Assembly: GCF_001189965.1 (NCBI RefSeq)
Contig: NZ_LFLU01000008.1
Location: 168,920-232,919, forward strand
Source of the DNA: Herbaspirillum rhizosphaerae
GTDB taxonomy: Bacteria > Pseudomonadota > Gammaproteobacteria > Burkholderiales > Burkholderiaceae_D
Length of the DNA stretch: 64,000 bases
Direction of reading: 5' to 3'
This document shows, piece after piece, positions 36,981 to 46,705 of the stretch. A program made the translations under genes and the position numbers. Numbering within the stretch: the stretch's first letter is position 1; each line of letters begins with the position of its first letter. The notes beneath the pieces were generated by a model, which had not been told where the DNA came from, ran no database searches, and saw nothing but the letters and a program-made list of their open reading frames with translations.

Positions 36981-37748
36981 TCATGACTGCGGTCGGTTGG
37001 GCTCGACGGCCCTTTGCACCGGCAGCGTCGACGGCGTGTCGGACGGGCTGACGACCGCGTAGAAGTAGCGTCCCTGCCGCCAGTATTGCGTCAGCAGATT
37101 GCCGTCCTGGCGATTGCCGGCGCCGAAGTTGAACAACTCGCCCGGCGGCCGGACGTAGTAGACGATGGCTTGTCCGGCGTCGTTCTGGTACAGCACCATC
37201 GCCGCCGCGCCTTTGTCGCTGGCCATCAGGCGGCCGCCGACCGGCTTGAAACCGTAGGCGCTGAAGTCCGGCATCGGCGCCGCCTGGACGAAATGCCGGT
37301 TGAGCCAGCCTTGCAACTGCTCCGGCTCGCTGGTCTTCATGTCGACCTTCTGCGCCATGTCGCTGGTCGCAAACATCCGGTAAGCCTGCGTCGCATCGGC
37401 CATCGGCAGATAGGTCTTGCGCATAGCCATGTCGCGCAATTGCCAGCCGCCCAGCGTACCGAGGCTCAGCGTCAACACCAGTGAGGCGGCAATCGCCATG
37501 CGGCGCTGCGAGCGGGCGCGCAGTTCGCGGCGGATGCGGAAGGGATCCAGGCGCGGCGGGATCGGCGCCGCAGGCAGGTTCTCCAGCGAGGCGCGCAGGC
37601 GCTGATTGTCCAGGCGCAGTTGCTCGACTTCGCGCGCAGCCTGGGGATGGCTCGCCAGATAAGCATCGACCTGGCGGCGCATCGCTTCGTCCAGCTGACC
37701 GTCGACGTAGGCGTGCAGGTCCTGTTCGGAGGGAGAGAAAGTATTCAT
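36981..37748 (-). CDS. Anti-sigma factor, membrane-anchored
   Basis: A 255-residue protein with an N-terminal cytoplasmic anti-sigma segment (EQDLHAYVDGQLDEAMRRQVDAYLASHPQ), one transmembrane helix near residues 85-105 (MAIAASLVLTLSLGTLGGWQL) and a periplasmic domain. The HxxxCxxC zinc motif of ZAS anti-sigma factors is not present; only the histidine region remains. It overlaps the ECF sigma gene by four bases and should hold that sigma at the membrane. Confidence 0.85.
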   Translation of the reverse strand: MNTFSPSEQDLHAYVDGQLDEAMRRQVDAYLASHPQAAREVEQLRLDNQRLRASLENLPAAPIPPRLDPFRIRRELRARSQRRMAIAASLVLTLSLGTLGGWQLRDMAMRKTYLPMADATQAYRMFATSDMAQKVDMKTSEPEQLQGWLNRHFVQAAPMPDFSAYGFKPVGGRLMASDKGAAAMVLYQNDAGQAIVYYVRPPGELFNFGAGNRQDGNLLTQYWRQGRYFYAVVSPSDTPSTLPVQRAVEPNRPQS

Positions 37749-38257
37749 TTGAGGATCCGCAAAGAAGGATTGGCCTGGCCGTCATTGAGCGCGCGCAATG
37801 CCTTGCGGGCACGCGACAGGCGCGACATCACGGTGCCGATGGGGATGTCCATGGTGTCGGCGACTTCCTGATAACTGAGTCCTTCGACCGAGATCAGCAG
37901 CAGCAAGGCGCGTTGCTCGGCCGGCAGTTTGCTGAAATCCTGTAGGGCCGAGCGCGACATGGCGACATCTTCGGCCGAGGGCGCCAGCTCTTCTTCGGCG
38001 CGGACGAACAGCGACAGCAAGCCGGCATAGCGTTTGGCGCGGCGCTCGCCATCGATGAACTGGCGATACATGATCTGGAACAGCCAGGCGCGCAGGTCGC
38101 CGTCGTCGCGGCGGCGGTCGGCGCGTGACAACGCCCGCTCCAGGCAGGACTGCACCAGGTCGTCGGCGCTGTTTTCGTGGCGCGTCAACGACAGTGCAAA
38201 GCGCCGCAGCCGGGGCAGCAGTTCGCGCAAATCGTCGTCGCTGAAATCTTTGCTCAT
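37745..38257 (-). CDS. ECF RNA polymerase sigma factor
   Basis: A 170-residue sigma-70 of the extracytoplasmic function group: region 2 (ALSLTRHENSADDLVQSCLERAL, LRAWLFQIMYRQFIDGERR) and region 4 (LPAEQRALLLLISVEGLSYQEVADTMDIPIGTVMSRLSRARKAL). It is cotranscribed with, and overlaps, its membrane anti-sigma partner. The regulon is unknown. Confidence 0.9.
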   Translation of the reverse strand: MSKDFSDDDLRELLPRLRRFALSLTRHENSADDLVQSCLERALSRADRRRDDGDLRAWLFQIMYRQFIDGERRAKRYAGLLSLFVRAEEELAPSAEDVAMSRSALQDFSKLPAEQRALLLLISVEGLSYQEVADTMDIPIGTVMSRLSRARKALRALNDGQANPSLRILK

Positions 38258-38448
38258 GGGTAATCAACCGGTAAAGGTAGTGATATCGTTCATGCACAGT
38301 AAGACGAACGGCCCGGATGCTTATTCCAGCCGGATGCAATTTATTTAAAAATTTATTTGCCGGAATACGAAAGCAAGATCCGGCAAGCGCACCGGCTTGC
38401 TTTGACGCATCATATCGGGTTGCGGCCCATGCCATCTTTATTGCCATC

Positions 38449-39093
38449 ATGACAAAACAACATAGCGACAACGTTCCCGGCCTGATGACTGCCGATGACG
38501 GCACGGTCTACTGCGCCTGGCATGCCGCCATGTCTGAGTATCATGGCAACGAATGGGGCAAGCCGGTGGCCGACGATATCCGCCTGTTCGAGAAGATCTG
38601 CCTGGAAGGATTCCAGTCCGGCATGGCGTGGATCACCATCCTGCGCAAACGCGAGAACTTCCGGGCAGCCTTCGACGGCTTCGACTTTCATCGCGTGGCG
38701 CGTTACGGCGACGACGATATTGCACGCCTGATGGCTGATGCCGGCATCGTGCGCAACCGCGCCAAGATCGTTTCCACCATCAACAATGCTCAACGCGCAT
38801 TGGAGCTGATCGAAGAAGCCGGTTCGCTGGCCGCCTGGTTCTGGCAATTCGAACCGCCGGCCAAGGAACGTCCCAAGGTCGTGACGCTGGACTACTGGAC
38901 CGCCAACCCGACCTCGGCGGCTTCCATCAACCTCTCCAAAGCCCTCAAGAAGCGCGGCTGGAGCTATGTCGGGCCGACCACCATCTACGCCTTCATGCAG
39001 GCCATGGGGCTGGTTAACGATCACCTGACGGGATGCGCCTGCCGCGATCGCGTCGAGGCGGAACGCAAGGCCTTCATTCGCCCCGTGCAATAG
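38449..39093 (+). CDS. tag: DNA-3-methyladenine glycosylase I
   Basis: A 214-residue base-excision-repair enzyme. It carries the full Tag pattern: YCAWHAAMSEYHGNEWGKPV, LEGFQSGMAWITILRKRENFRAAFDGFD with the catalytic glutamate, IVRNRAKI, and the C-terminal TSAASINLSKALKKRGW and GPTTIYAFMQAMGLVNDHLTGCACRD with zinc-binding Cys and His residues. It is about 25 residues longer than the E. coli enzyme, mostly at both ends. It removes 3-methyladenine from alkylated DNA. Confidence 0.93.
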   Translation: MTKQHSDNVPGLMTADDGTVYCAWHAAMSEYHGNEWGKPVADDIRLFEKICLEGFQSGMAWITILRKRENFRAAFDGFDFHRVARYGDDDIARLMADAGIVRNRAKIVSTINNAQRALELIEEAGSLAAWFWQFEPPAKERPKVVTLDYWTANPTSAASINLSKALKKRGWSYVGPTTIYAFMQAMGLVNDHLTGCACRDRVEAERKAFIRPVQ

Positions 39094-39160
39094 CGTTCAA
39101 GACTTCCTGCCGGCCATGCCAGAACATGCGGGTTCTTCTTCATCAAAAAAGGACCTGCAC

Positions 39161-39598
39161 GTGACCGACACCGCCATCGATTCTCCCCAAACCATCCCGC
39201 AACGCTGTGTCATCATCGTCGATGCGGCGCTGCCGGTCGGCAAAGCCGCCAACGCCGCCGCCGTCATCGCGCTGACCATCGGCCAGCGCCATCCTGAACT
39301 GGTCGGGCCTGCGCTCGTCGATGCCGACGGTTGCGCCCATCCGGGCCTGATTCCGATCGGCATCGCCGTGCTGGCAGCGAGTCGCGACGAACTTGCGGGG
39401 ATCCGCGCCAAGGGCGTGGAGAGCGGCTGCGATGTGGTGGATTTCCCCGTGCAGGGGCAGGAGACGACCAACTATCAGGCTTTCTGCGATGCGGTCGCCA
39501 ACATGGCGACCAGCGATCTAGGCTATCTCGGCGTGGCCCTGATCGGCGAGAAAAAGCCGATCAGCCGCATCGTTGCCAATATTGGTTTGCTGAAATAG
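39161..39598 (+). CDS. DUF2000 family protein
   Basis: A 145-residue protein matching DUF2000: RCVIIVDAALPVGKAANAAAVIALTIG near the start and MATSDLGYLGVALIGEKKPISRI near the end. The function is unknown. I prefer the GTG at 39161, which is preceded by AAAAGGACC, to the in-frame ATG at 39116, which has no such signal. It lies 67 bases after tag and may be cotranscribed with it. Confidence 0.72.
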   Translation: MTDTAIDSPQTIPQRCVIIVDAALPVGKAANAAAVIALTIGQRHPELVGPALVDADGCAHPGLIPIGIAVLAASRDELAGIRAKGVESGCDVVDFPVQGQETTNYQAFCDAVANMATSDLGYLGVALIGEKKPISRIVANIGLLK

Positions 39599-39606
39599 CG
39601 GCAGTC

Positions 39607-40443
39607 TTATCGGGCGACCATGGCGCTACGGTAGGCGCCGGGCGTGACGCCCATGATGCGGCGGAACCAGCGCGTCAGGTGCGCCTGATCCGAGAATCCC
39701 GTCGCTGCGCTGACGTCCGCCAGCGAATGATTCAGCCGGATAAGACTCCTGGCGACACGTACGCGCGCCTGGCGCTGATAGGCATGCGGCGTCATGCCGG
39801 TGGCGCGTTCAAAGGCGCGGAACAACTGGAACGCGGGCAAGCCGGCCACCTCGGCGATGTCTTGCAGGTGGACTTGCCGGCCCAGGTGCTGGTCCAGATA
39901 TTCCTGCGCCAGACGGATTGCATGGCTTTCCTTGCCGACCACGGATGGAGCATCGGCGTCACGCACGTGATGGTCGAACAAACGCGCCGCGAATTTCAGA
40001 TAGACCTCTTCGCAGTACAAGGCGGAGGCTGCATCGGCAGTCTGTAATTGCGAGCAGTTGTGCATTTCATAGAACAGCGCCGCCAGGGCCTGGTCGCGAA
40101 TCAGCGGGCCGGCGACGGAGATGCCGCGCACCACATCTTCATCGCGCACCAGCGAACGCAGGTAGTTCAGATCGACATACAAGGTGCGCTGCTGCCAGCC
40201 GTCGCTGTCGACCGGCCAGCCGGCGTGCGGCTGATCGGCGTCGATGGCGTAGAGATCGCCGGCGCGTGCGACGAATTCTGCGCCGCGCATGCGGATACGG
40301 ATCGCGCCGCGCGTCAGCAGGGCGAAACAGGCGGTATCGTGCGTATGGACGTCATAGGAGAAGTCGACGAAGCGGGCGCGCAGCAGCTCCGCCTGCAAAT
40401 TGGGCGCGTGCCACAGCGTGATGTCGGGGGCTTCCTTGCGCAT
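39607..40443 (-). CDS. AraC family transcriptional regulator
   Basis: A 278-residue regulator with an N-terminal cupin-like arm (VHTHDTACFALLTRGAIRIRMRG, GDLYAIDADQPHAGW) and two C-terminal helix-turn-helix motifs (LQDIAEVAGLPAFQLFRAFERATG, LADVSAATGFSDQAHLTRWFRRIMG). The frame has an ATG at 40497, but this sits inside the terminator hairpin of the upstream gabD gene, so the ATG at 40443 is preferred. It follows the gabD operon on the same strand; whether it regulates it is unknown. Confidence 0.82.
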   Translation of the reverse strand: MRKEAPDITLWHAPNLQAELLRARFVDFSYDVHTHDTACFALLTRGAIRIRMRGAEFVARAGDLYAIDADQPHAGWPVDSDGWQQRTLYVDLNYLRSLVRDEDVVRGISVAGPLIRDQALAALFYEMHNCSQLQTADAASALYCEEVYLKFAARLFDHHVRDADAPSVVGKESHAIRLAQEYLDQHLGRQVHLQDIAEVAGLPAFQLFRAFERATGMTPHAYQRQARVRVARSLIRLNHSLADVSAATGFSDQAHLTRWFRRIMGVTPGAYRSAMVAR

Positions 40444-40470
40444 GACGGAGTCGGAGTGTAGGCGAAGAAC

Positions 40471-40503
40471 AAAAAAATCGGGTACGCCCGAAAGCATACC
40501 CGA
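40471..40503 (-). terminator. Intrinsic terminator of the gabD-containing operon
   Basis: On the minus strand a 7-bp stem (TCGGGTA and TACCCGA, 12-base loop) is followed by seven T. It lies 36 bases after the gabD stop and separates it from the AraC gene. Confidence 0.8.
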
Positions 40504-40539
40504 AATGCATGCACCTCATCCGCGCCGGGCGCAAGCGGC

Positions 40540-42003
40540 TTAAATGCCGCCCATGCAGAGATACTTGATGACCAGATAGTCGTCGATGCCGTAATGCGAT
40601 CCTTCGCGTCCCAGACCGGATTGCTTGACGCCGCCGAACGGCGCGACTTCGTTGGAAATCAGGCCGGTGTTGATGCCGACCATGCCGCTCTCCAGACCTT
40701 CGGCGACGCGCCAGATGCGGCCGATGTCGCGCGAATAGAAGTAAGCTGCCAGTCCGAACTCGGTGTCGTTGGCCATCGCAATGGCGTCTTCGTCGGTGGT
40801 GAAACGGAACAACGGCGCCATCGGGCCGAAGGTTTCTTCCTTGGCGATGATCATCTGCGAGGTCACGTCGGCGATCACGGTCGGCTCGAAGAAGCTGTGG
40901 CCGAGCGCGTGACGCTTGCCGCCGGTCAGCACGCGGCCGCCCTTGGCCTGGGCATCGGCGATGTGCTGTTCGACCTTCTTGACGGCTTTCTCATCGATCA
41001 ACGGGCCTTGCGTGACACCGTTTTCGACGCCGTTGCCGACCTTCAGCTTGCCGACGGCCGCCACCAGTTTTTCGGCGAAGGCGTCGTACACGCCGTCCTG
41101 CACATAGATGCGGTTGGCGCACACGCAGGTCTGGCCGGCGTTGCGAAACTTGGACGCGATCGCGCCTTCGACGGCGGCATCCAGATCGGCGTCGTCGAAC
41201 ACGATGAAGGGTGCATTGCCGCCCAGTTCCAGCGACAGCTTCTTGACGGTGGCGGCGCATTGTTCCATCAGCAGCTTGCCGATCGCGGTGGAGCCGGTGA
41301 AGCTCAGCTTGCGCACCAGCGGATTGCTGGTCATCTCGCCGCCGATCAGTTTGGCCGAACCGGTAACCACGCTGAACACGCCGGCCGGCACGCCTGCACG
41401 TTCCGCCAGCACCGCCAATGCCAGCGCCGAGAAGGGCGTCGCTTCAGCAGGCTTGAGCACCATCGGGCAGCCTGCAGCCAGCGCAGGACCGGCCTTGCGC
41501 GTGATCATCGCCGCCGGGAAATTCCACGGCGTGATCGCCGCACAGACGCCGATCGGCTCCTTGGTGACGACGATGCGGCTGGTCGGAGATGGCGAAGGAA
41601 TGGTGTCGCCGTAGGTGCGCTTGGCCTCTTCGCCGAACCATTCGATGAAGGACGCGGCGTAGGCGATTTCGCCCTTGGCTTCCGCCAGCGGCTTGCCTTG
41701 CTCGGTGGTCATGATCAGCGCCAGGTCGTCGGTGTTGGCGAGCATGAGATCGTTCCACTTGCGCAGGATGACGCTGCGCTCCTTGGCGGTCTTCTTGCGC
41801 CAGCCGGCCCAGGCCGCCTGCGCCGCTTCAATCGCGCGGCGGGTTTCGGCGGCGCCCATGTTGGGGATGGTGCCGATCTTGTCACCGGTGGCGGGGTTGT
41901 GCACGTCGTGCGCGCTGCCGTCGTCGGCATTGCACCAGGCGCCGTTGATATAAGCTTGCTGGCGCAGCAGGGTAGGGTCTTTGAGGTGATCAGATAGCAA
42001 CAT
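40540..42003 (-). CDS. gabD: NAD(P)-dependent succinate-semialdehyde dehydrogenase
   Basis: A 487-residue class aldehyde dehydrogenase. Landmarks are ITPWNFPAAMITRKAGPALAAGC, the cofactor loop FTGSTAIGKLL, catalytic glutamate in LELGGNAP, catalytic cysteine in RNAGQTCVCANR and EETFGPMAP. The N-terminal KDPTLLRQQAYINGAW is typical of GabD. It oxidises succinic semialdehyde to succinate, completing GABA breakdown started by gabT in this locus. AAGGAAAG precedes the ATG at 42003. Confidence 0.93.
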   Translation of the reverse strand: MLLSDHLKDPTLLRQQAYINGAWCNADDGSAHDVHNPATGDKIGTIPNMGAAETRRAIEAAQAAWAGWRKKTAKERSVILRKWNDLMLANTDDLALIMTTEQGKPLAEAKGEIAYAASFIEWFGEEAKRTYGDTIPSPSPTSRIVVTKEPIGVCAAITPWNFPAAMITRKAGPALAAGCPMVLKPAEATPFSALALAVLAERAGVPAGVFSVVTGSAKLIGGEMTSNPLVRKLSFTGSTAIGKLLMEQCAATVKKLSLELGGNAPFIVFDDADLDAAVEGAIASKFRNAGQTCVCANRIYVQDGVYDAFAEKLVAAVGKLKVGNGVENGVTQGPLIDEKAVKKVEQHIADAQAKGGRVLTGGKRHALGHSFFEPTVIADVTSQMIIAKEETFGPMAPLFRFTTDEDAIAMANDTEFGLAAYFYSRDIGRIWRVAEGLESGMVGINTGLISNEVAPFGGVKQSGLGREGSHYGIDDYLVIKYLCMGGI

Positions 42004-42014
42004 AAAGTCTTTCC

Positions 42015-42875
42015 TTAAAATTTGGCCGCAGCCTTGTTGCGGCCACGCAGCCATTCCAGCACCAGCAACAGGCAGGTGGAAAAAATGATCAGGATGGTCG
42101 CCAGCGCAGCGATGGTGGGGCTGATGTTGTCCTTGATGCCGGCGAACATCTGGCGCGGCAGCGTGGCCTGATTGGGGCCGGCGACGAACAGCGTCAGCAC
42201 GACTTCGTCGAATGAAGTGGTGAAAGCGAACAGCGCGCCCGAGATCAGGCCCGGCGCAATCACCGGCAAGGTAATGCGAAAGAAGGTGTGCACCGGACTG
42301 GCGCCCAAGCTTAGGCTGGCGCGCACCAGATTGTGATTGAACCCTTGCAGCGTCGCCAGCACGGTGGTGACGACAAACGGCGCGCCCAGCGCCGCATGCG
42401 CCAGGATCAGACCGAGATAGCTGTCAGCCAGACCGATCTGTGCAAAGAACAGATACACGCCGACGCCGACCACCACCACCGGCACGATCATCGGAGAAAT
42501 CAGGATCGCCATCAGCACACCCTTGCCGCGGAAGTCGGCCTTGTTGAGACCGACTGCAGCCAGCGTGCCGAGCACGGTCGCGATCACGGTGGCGGCGGGC
42601 GCGACGATGAAGCTGTTGCGGGCGGCGCGCATCCACTCGTCGGACTCGAACAGGTTCTGGTACCAGCGCAGCGAAAAGCCCTTGATCGGATACATGAGGA
42701 AACTGCTGTCGCTGAACGACAGCGGAATCATTACCAGTATCGGCAGGATCAGGAACAGCAAGATCAACACGTTCAGGCTGCGCGAGACGAAGAACCACGC
42801 ACGCTCCGGCAGCGACATGTATGGCGGAAAATCCGGCAGGAATGATGCGAACGACAAGGATGGCATTTTGATCAT
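42015..42875 (-). CDS. PotC-like ABC transporter permease (GABA/polyamine)
   Basis: A 286-residue inner-membrane permease of the spermidine/putrescine/opine branch. It has hydrophobic helices from about residue 35 and the cytoplasmic loop RASLSLGASPVHTFFRITLPVIAPGL that contacts the ATPase. The start at 42875 is taken as the first well-placed ATG; the frame is open far upstream. It is downstream of the larger permease gene and 11 bases before gabD. Confidence 0.85.
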   Translation of the reverse strand: MIKMPSLSFASFLPDFPPYMSLPERAWFFVSRSLNVLILLFLILPILVMIPLSFSDSSFLMYPIKGFSLRWYQNLFESDEWMRAARNSFIVAPAATVIATVLGTLAAVGLNKADFRGKGVLMAILISPMIVPVVVVGVGVYLFFAQIGLADSYLGLILAHAALGAPFVVTTVLATLQGFNHNLVRASLSLGASPVHTFFRITLPVIAPGLISGALFAFTTSFDEVVLTLFVAGPNQATLPRQMFAGIKDNISPTIAALATILIIFSTCLLLVLEWLRGRNKAAAKF

Positions 42876-42943
42876 GGCGTTATCCGATAACCGGTGTGAT
42901 GTTGTTGAACGCGTTAAGTTGCATGACGATGTGACAAGATGGG

Positions 42944-44278
42944 CTAGGCAATGCCGACATCGATTTTGGCAAAACGGCGATACACGCCATACAGGATCAG
43001 CGTTCCCGTCAGCAGCAGCCCGCCCAGCGCGCAGGCCATGCCCCAGTTGATCGTGGTGTTGATGAAATAGGCGATGAAGTAGCTCACCATCTGCTCGTTG
43101 GGGCCGCCCAGCAAGGCCGGCGTGATGTAGTAGCCGCCCGCCATGATGAACACCAGCAACACGCCCGCGCCGATGCCCGGATAGGTCTGCGGCACATACA
43201 CGCGCCAGAACGCCGCGAACGGATGGCTGCCCAGCGAGATGGCCGCCTTGAGATAGGTCGGCGGCACCGATTTCATGACGCTGTAGAGCGGCAGGATCAT
43301 GAACGGCAGCAGGATGTGCGTCATCGAGATGTACACGCCGACGCGGTTGAACACCAGCTCCAGCGGCGCCTGCGTCAGGCCGCTGAGCATCAGCGCCGAG
43401 TTGACCAGGCCTTCCGATTGCAGCAGCACGATCCAGGCCGCCACGCGCACCAGGATCGAGGTCCAGAACGGGATCAGCACCAGGATCATCAGCAGATTGG
43501 CGCGCCGCTCCGGCATGGTTGACAGCCAGTAGGCCAGCGGATAGGCCAGCAGCAGCGTGAACAGGGTCACCATCGCGCTCATCCACAAGGTGCGGCCGAA
43601 GATGGAGCGATAGATGGAGGCTTCCGGATCGGCCTGGATGATATCGCCGACGGCGTTTTGCTTTAGGTCCAGCGATGCCAGCAGGTAATAAGGAGAATAG
43701 ATCGAACCGTTACGGGCGATCACTTGCCAGCTATCGAGCTCGGCCCATTGCGGGTTCAGCGCGATCATGGCTTCCTTGATCTGCGCGGCCTGTGCGGGTT
43801 GCGACGGCTGTAATTCCTTGCCGTCGGCGTCATGCAAAGGCAGGGCGCGGGCGGTGCCCATGACCAGCGAACGCGCGCCGGAAAGTTCAGTATTGATACG
43901 CCGCGCCAGGGGGCCGGCGGTGCTGTCTTGTTTTGCCTTGAGCAGATCGGCAGCCATGGCGGCATAGGCCTGATCGGGCGGCGGACTCTTGCGATCCCAT
44001 TTTGCCAGTGCGGCGACGGTGCGCGGTAGCGTCGAAGCGATCTCGGGATTCTCGACCGCGCGCACCAGCAACATCACGATAGGCGCGACAAAGGTCATCA
44101 TCAGAAAGAGCGCCAGCGGCGCAATCAGGATCAGCGCGCCGAGGCGCTTGCGCGTTCCCGCAAGGCGCAAATCGCGTTTGAGCTGCTGCTGTTGTTGCTG
44201 CGGATCGGCTTGCGCCGGGCTTCCGGCTTCTGAAGTGATGGGCATGGCCGCGCTCGGGCTGGTGGCGAGAGTATTCAT
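42944..44278 (-). CDS. PotB-like ABC transporter permease with large periplasmic insertion
   Basis: A 444-residue permease, about 150 residues longer than usual PotB proteins. A polar Gln-rich N-terminus (QQQQQQ near residue 27) leads to a first helix near 47-70. A hydrophilic block of roughly 130 residues follows (about 75-215), then the standard permease core (LAYPLAYWLSTMPERRANLLMILVLIPFWTSILVR, and the AAISLGSHPFAAFWRVYVP ATPase-contact loop). The insertion should face the periplasm and might touch the binding protein. It pairs with the PotC-like permease. Confidence 0.85.
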   Translation of the reverse strand: MNTLATSPSAAMPITSEAGSPAQADPQQQQQQLKRDLRLAGTRKRLGALILIAPLALFLMMTFVAPIVMLLVRAVENPEIASTLPRTVAALAKWDRKSPPPDQAYAAMAADLLKAKQDSTAGPLARRINTELSGARSLVMGTARALPLHDADGKELQPSQPAQAAQIKEAMIALNPQWAELDSWQVIARNGSIYSPYYLLASLDLKQNAVGDIIQADPEASIYRSIFGRTLWMSAMVTLFTLLLAYPLAYWLSTMPERRANLLMILVLIPFWTSILVRVAAWIVLLQSEGLVNSALMLSGLTQAPLELVFNRVGVYISMTHILLPFMILPLYSVMKSVPPTYLKAAISLGSHPFAAFWRVYVPQTYPGIGAGVLLVFIMAGGYYITPALLGGPNEQMVSYFIAYFINTTINWGMACALGGLLLTGTLILYGVYRRFAKIDVGIA

Positions 44279-44422
44279 CGTGACTCTTGATTCTGAATGC
44301 TGCCTGACAATGGATGGTCGGACGTCCAGGCGGCAATCGAAGCAAACTGCGCTGCAACTGCCGTCCGGAACGTCCTTGCTAGGTGACTAACCGGCGGGTT
44401 GATTCACTTCGCGTCCCGGATC

Positions 44423-45469
44423 TTACTTGGCAACCCAGGCTGCAAAGCGCTGTTCCAGTTCTTCGCCGTGGTCGGTCCAGAACTGCTGGCTCAGCTGGAT
44501 CGCATCCTTGGCGTTGGCCGTCGATGTTGGCAGGTTCGACAGCGTCTTCGCATCCAGCAGCTTCAGCGTGTTCTTGTTGACCGGGCCGTAAGCGATATTG
44601 TTGGCATAGACCTTCTGGTTCTCGGCATTGGTTGCAAAGGTGATGAACTTCTCGCCCAGCGCCTTGTTCGGCGAACCCTTCGGAATCACCCAGTAATCCA
44701 GCGTATAGACGCTGCCGGCCCAGACCACCTTGAGGTTCTTGCCTTCACGCTGCGCGGCGTCGATGCGGCCGTTGAAAGCCGTCGACATCACGACGTCGCC
44801 GGACACCAGGAACTGCGCCGGCAACGCGCCTGCTTCCCACCACTGGATATTCGGCTTGAGCTGATCGAGTTTCTTGAAGGCGCGATCGACGCCGCCCTTG
44901 GCGCTGAGCACCTTGTAGACATCTTTGGTCGGCACGCCGTCGGCCATCAGTGCGAACTCCAGCGTGTACTGGGCGCCTTTCTTCATGGCGCGTTTGCCGG
45001 GGAATTTCTTCACATCCCAAAAGTCCGCCCAGCCTTGCGGCGCGGTCTTGAGCTTGTCGCCGTTGTAGGCCAGCACGGTCGACCAGACGAAGGCGCCCAT
45101 GCCGCATTCGCTGTTGAGCGATTCAGGGATGTAATCGTCTTTCTTGATGGTCTTGACCAGATCGAGCTTTTCGATCAGGCCGTCTTCACAGGCGCGCGCC
45201 AGATCGCCGCCGTCGATTTCCACCACGTCCCAGGTGACTTTCTTGGCTTCGACCATGGCCTTGACCTTGGCCAGTTCGCCGTTGAATTCGGCGGTGACGA
45301 CCTTGGTGCCGGTGCTCTTCTGGAACGGTTCCACATAGGCGACCTTTTGCGCGTTGGCATTGGCGCCGCCGAAATTGACCACGGTCAGTTCAGCCGCCTG
45401 GCTGATGCCGGCCGAGAACAGCAAACCTAAAGCGAGCGGGGAGAGCAGAGCGAGAGTGTGGCGTTTCAT
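44423..45469 (-). CDS. PotD/PotF-like periplasmic binding protein
   Basis: A 348-residue extracellular solute-binding protein (family 1/8) with signal peptide (ending ISQAAE). It has LTVVNFGGANANAQKVAYVEPFQKSTGTKV, WDVVEIDGGDLARACEDG and GALPAQFLVSGDVVMSTAFNGR. AAGAGGAAC precedes the ATG at 45469. Given gabT and gabD on both sides, GABA or a GABA-yielding compound such as putrescine is the likely ligand; this is inference. Confidence 0.88.
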   Translation of the reverse strand: MKRHTLALLSPLALGLLFSAGISQAAELTVVNFGGANANAQKVAYVEPFQKSTGTKVVTAEFNGELAKVKAMVEAKKVTWDVVEIDGGDLARACEDGLIEKLDLVKTIKKDDYIPESLNSECGMGAFVWSTVLAYNGDKLKTAPQGWADFWDVKKFPGKRAMKKGAQYTLEFALMADGVPTKDVYKVLSAKGGVDRAFKKLDQLKPNIQWWEAGALPAQFLVSGDVVMSTAFNGRIDAAQREGKNLKVVWAGSVYTLDYWVIPKGSPNKALGEKFITFATNAENQKVYANNIAYGPVNKNTLKLLDAKTLSNLPTSTANAKDAIQLSQQFWTDHGEELEQRFAAWVAK

Positions 45470-45530
45470 GTGTTCCTCTTTGGTTGTGGTTCTTGGTGAT
45501 GAAAGCAAAAATGAAGAAGCGACGAAAAAG

Positions 45531-46658
<1,128 letters not shown>

Positions 46659-46705
46659 GCTTGCTCTTTCTGGATGTCTTGAAATGAACGCGGAGGTATC
46701 CAGGC

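Noticed and set aside
40444..40497. ATG at 40497 as start of the AraC regulator
   Set aside because: It lies within the stem-loop of the gabD terminator and has no ribosome-binding site; ATG at 40443 is used.
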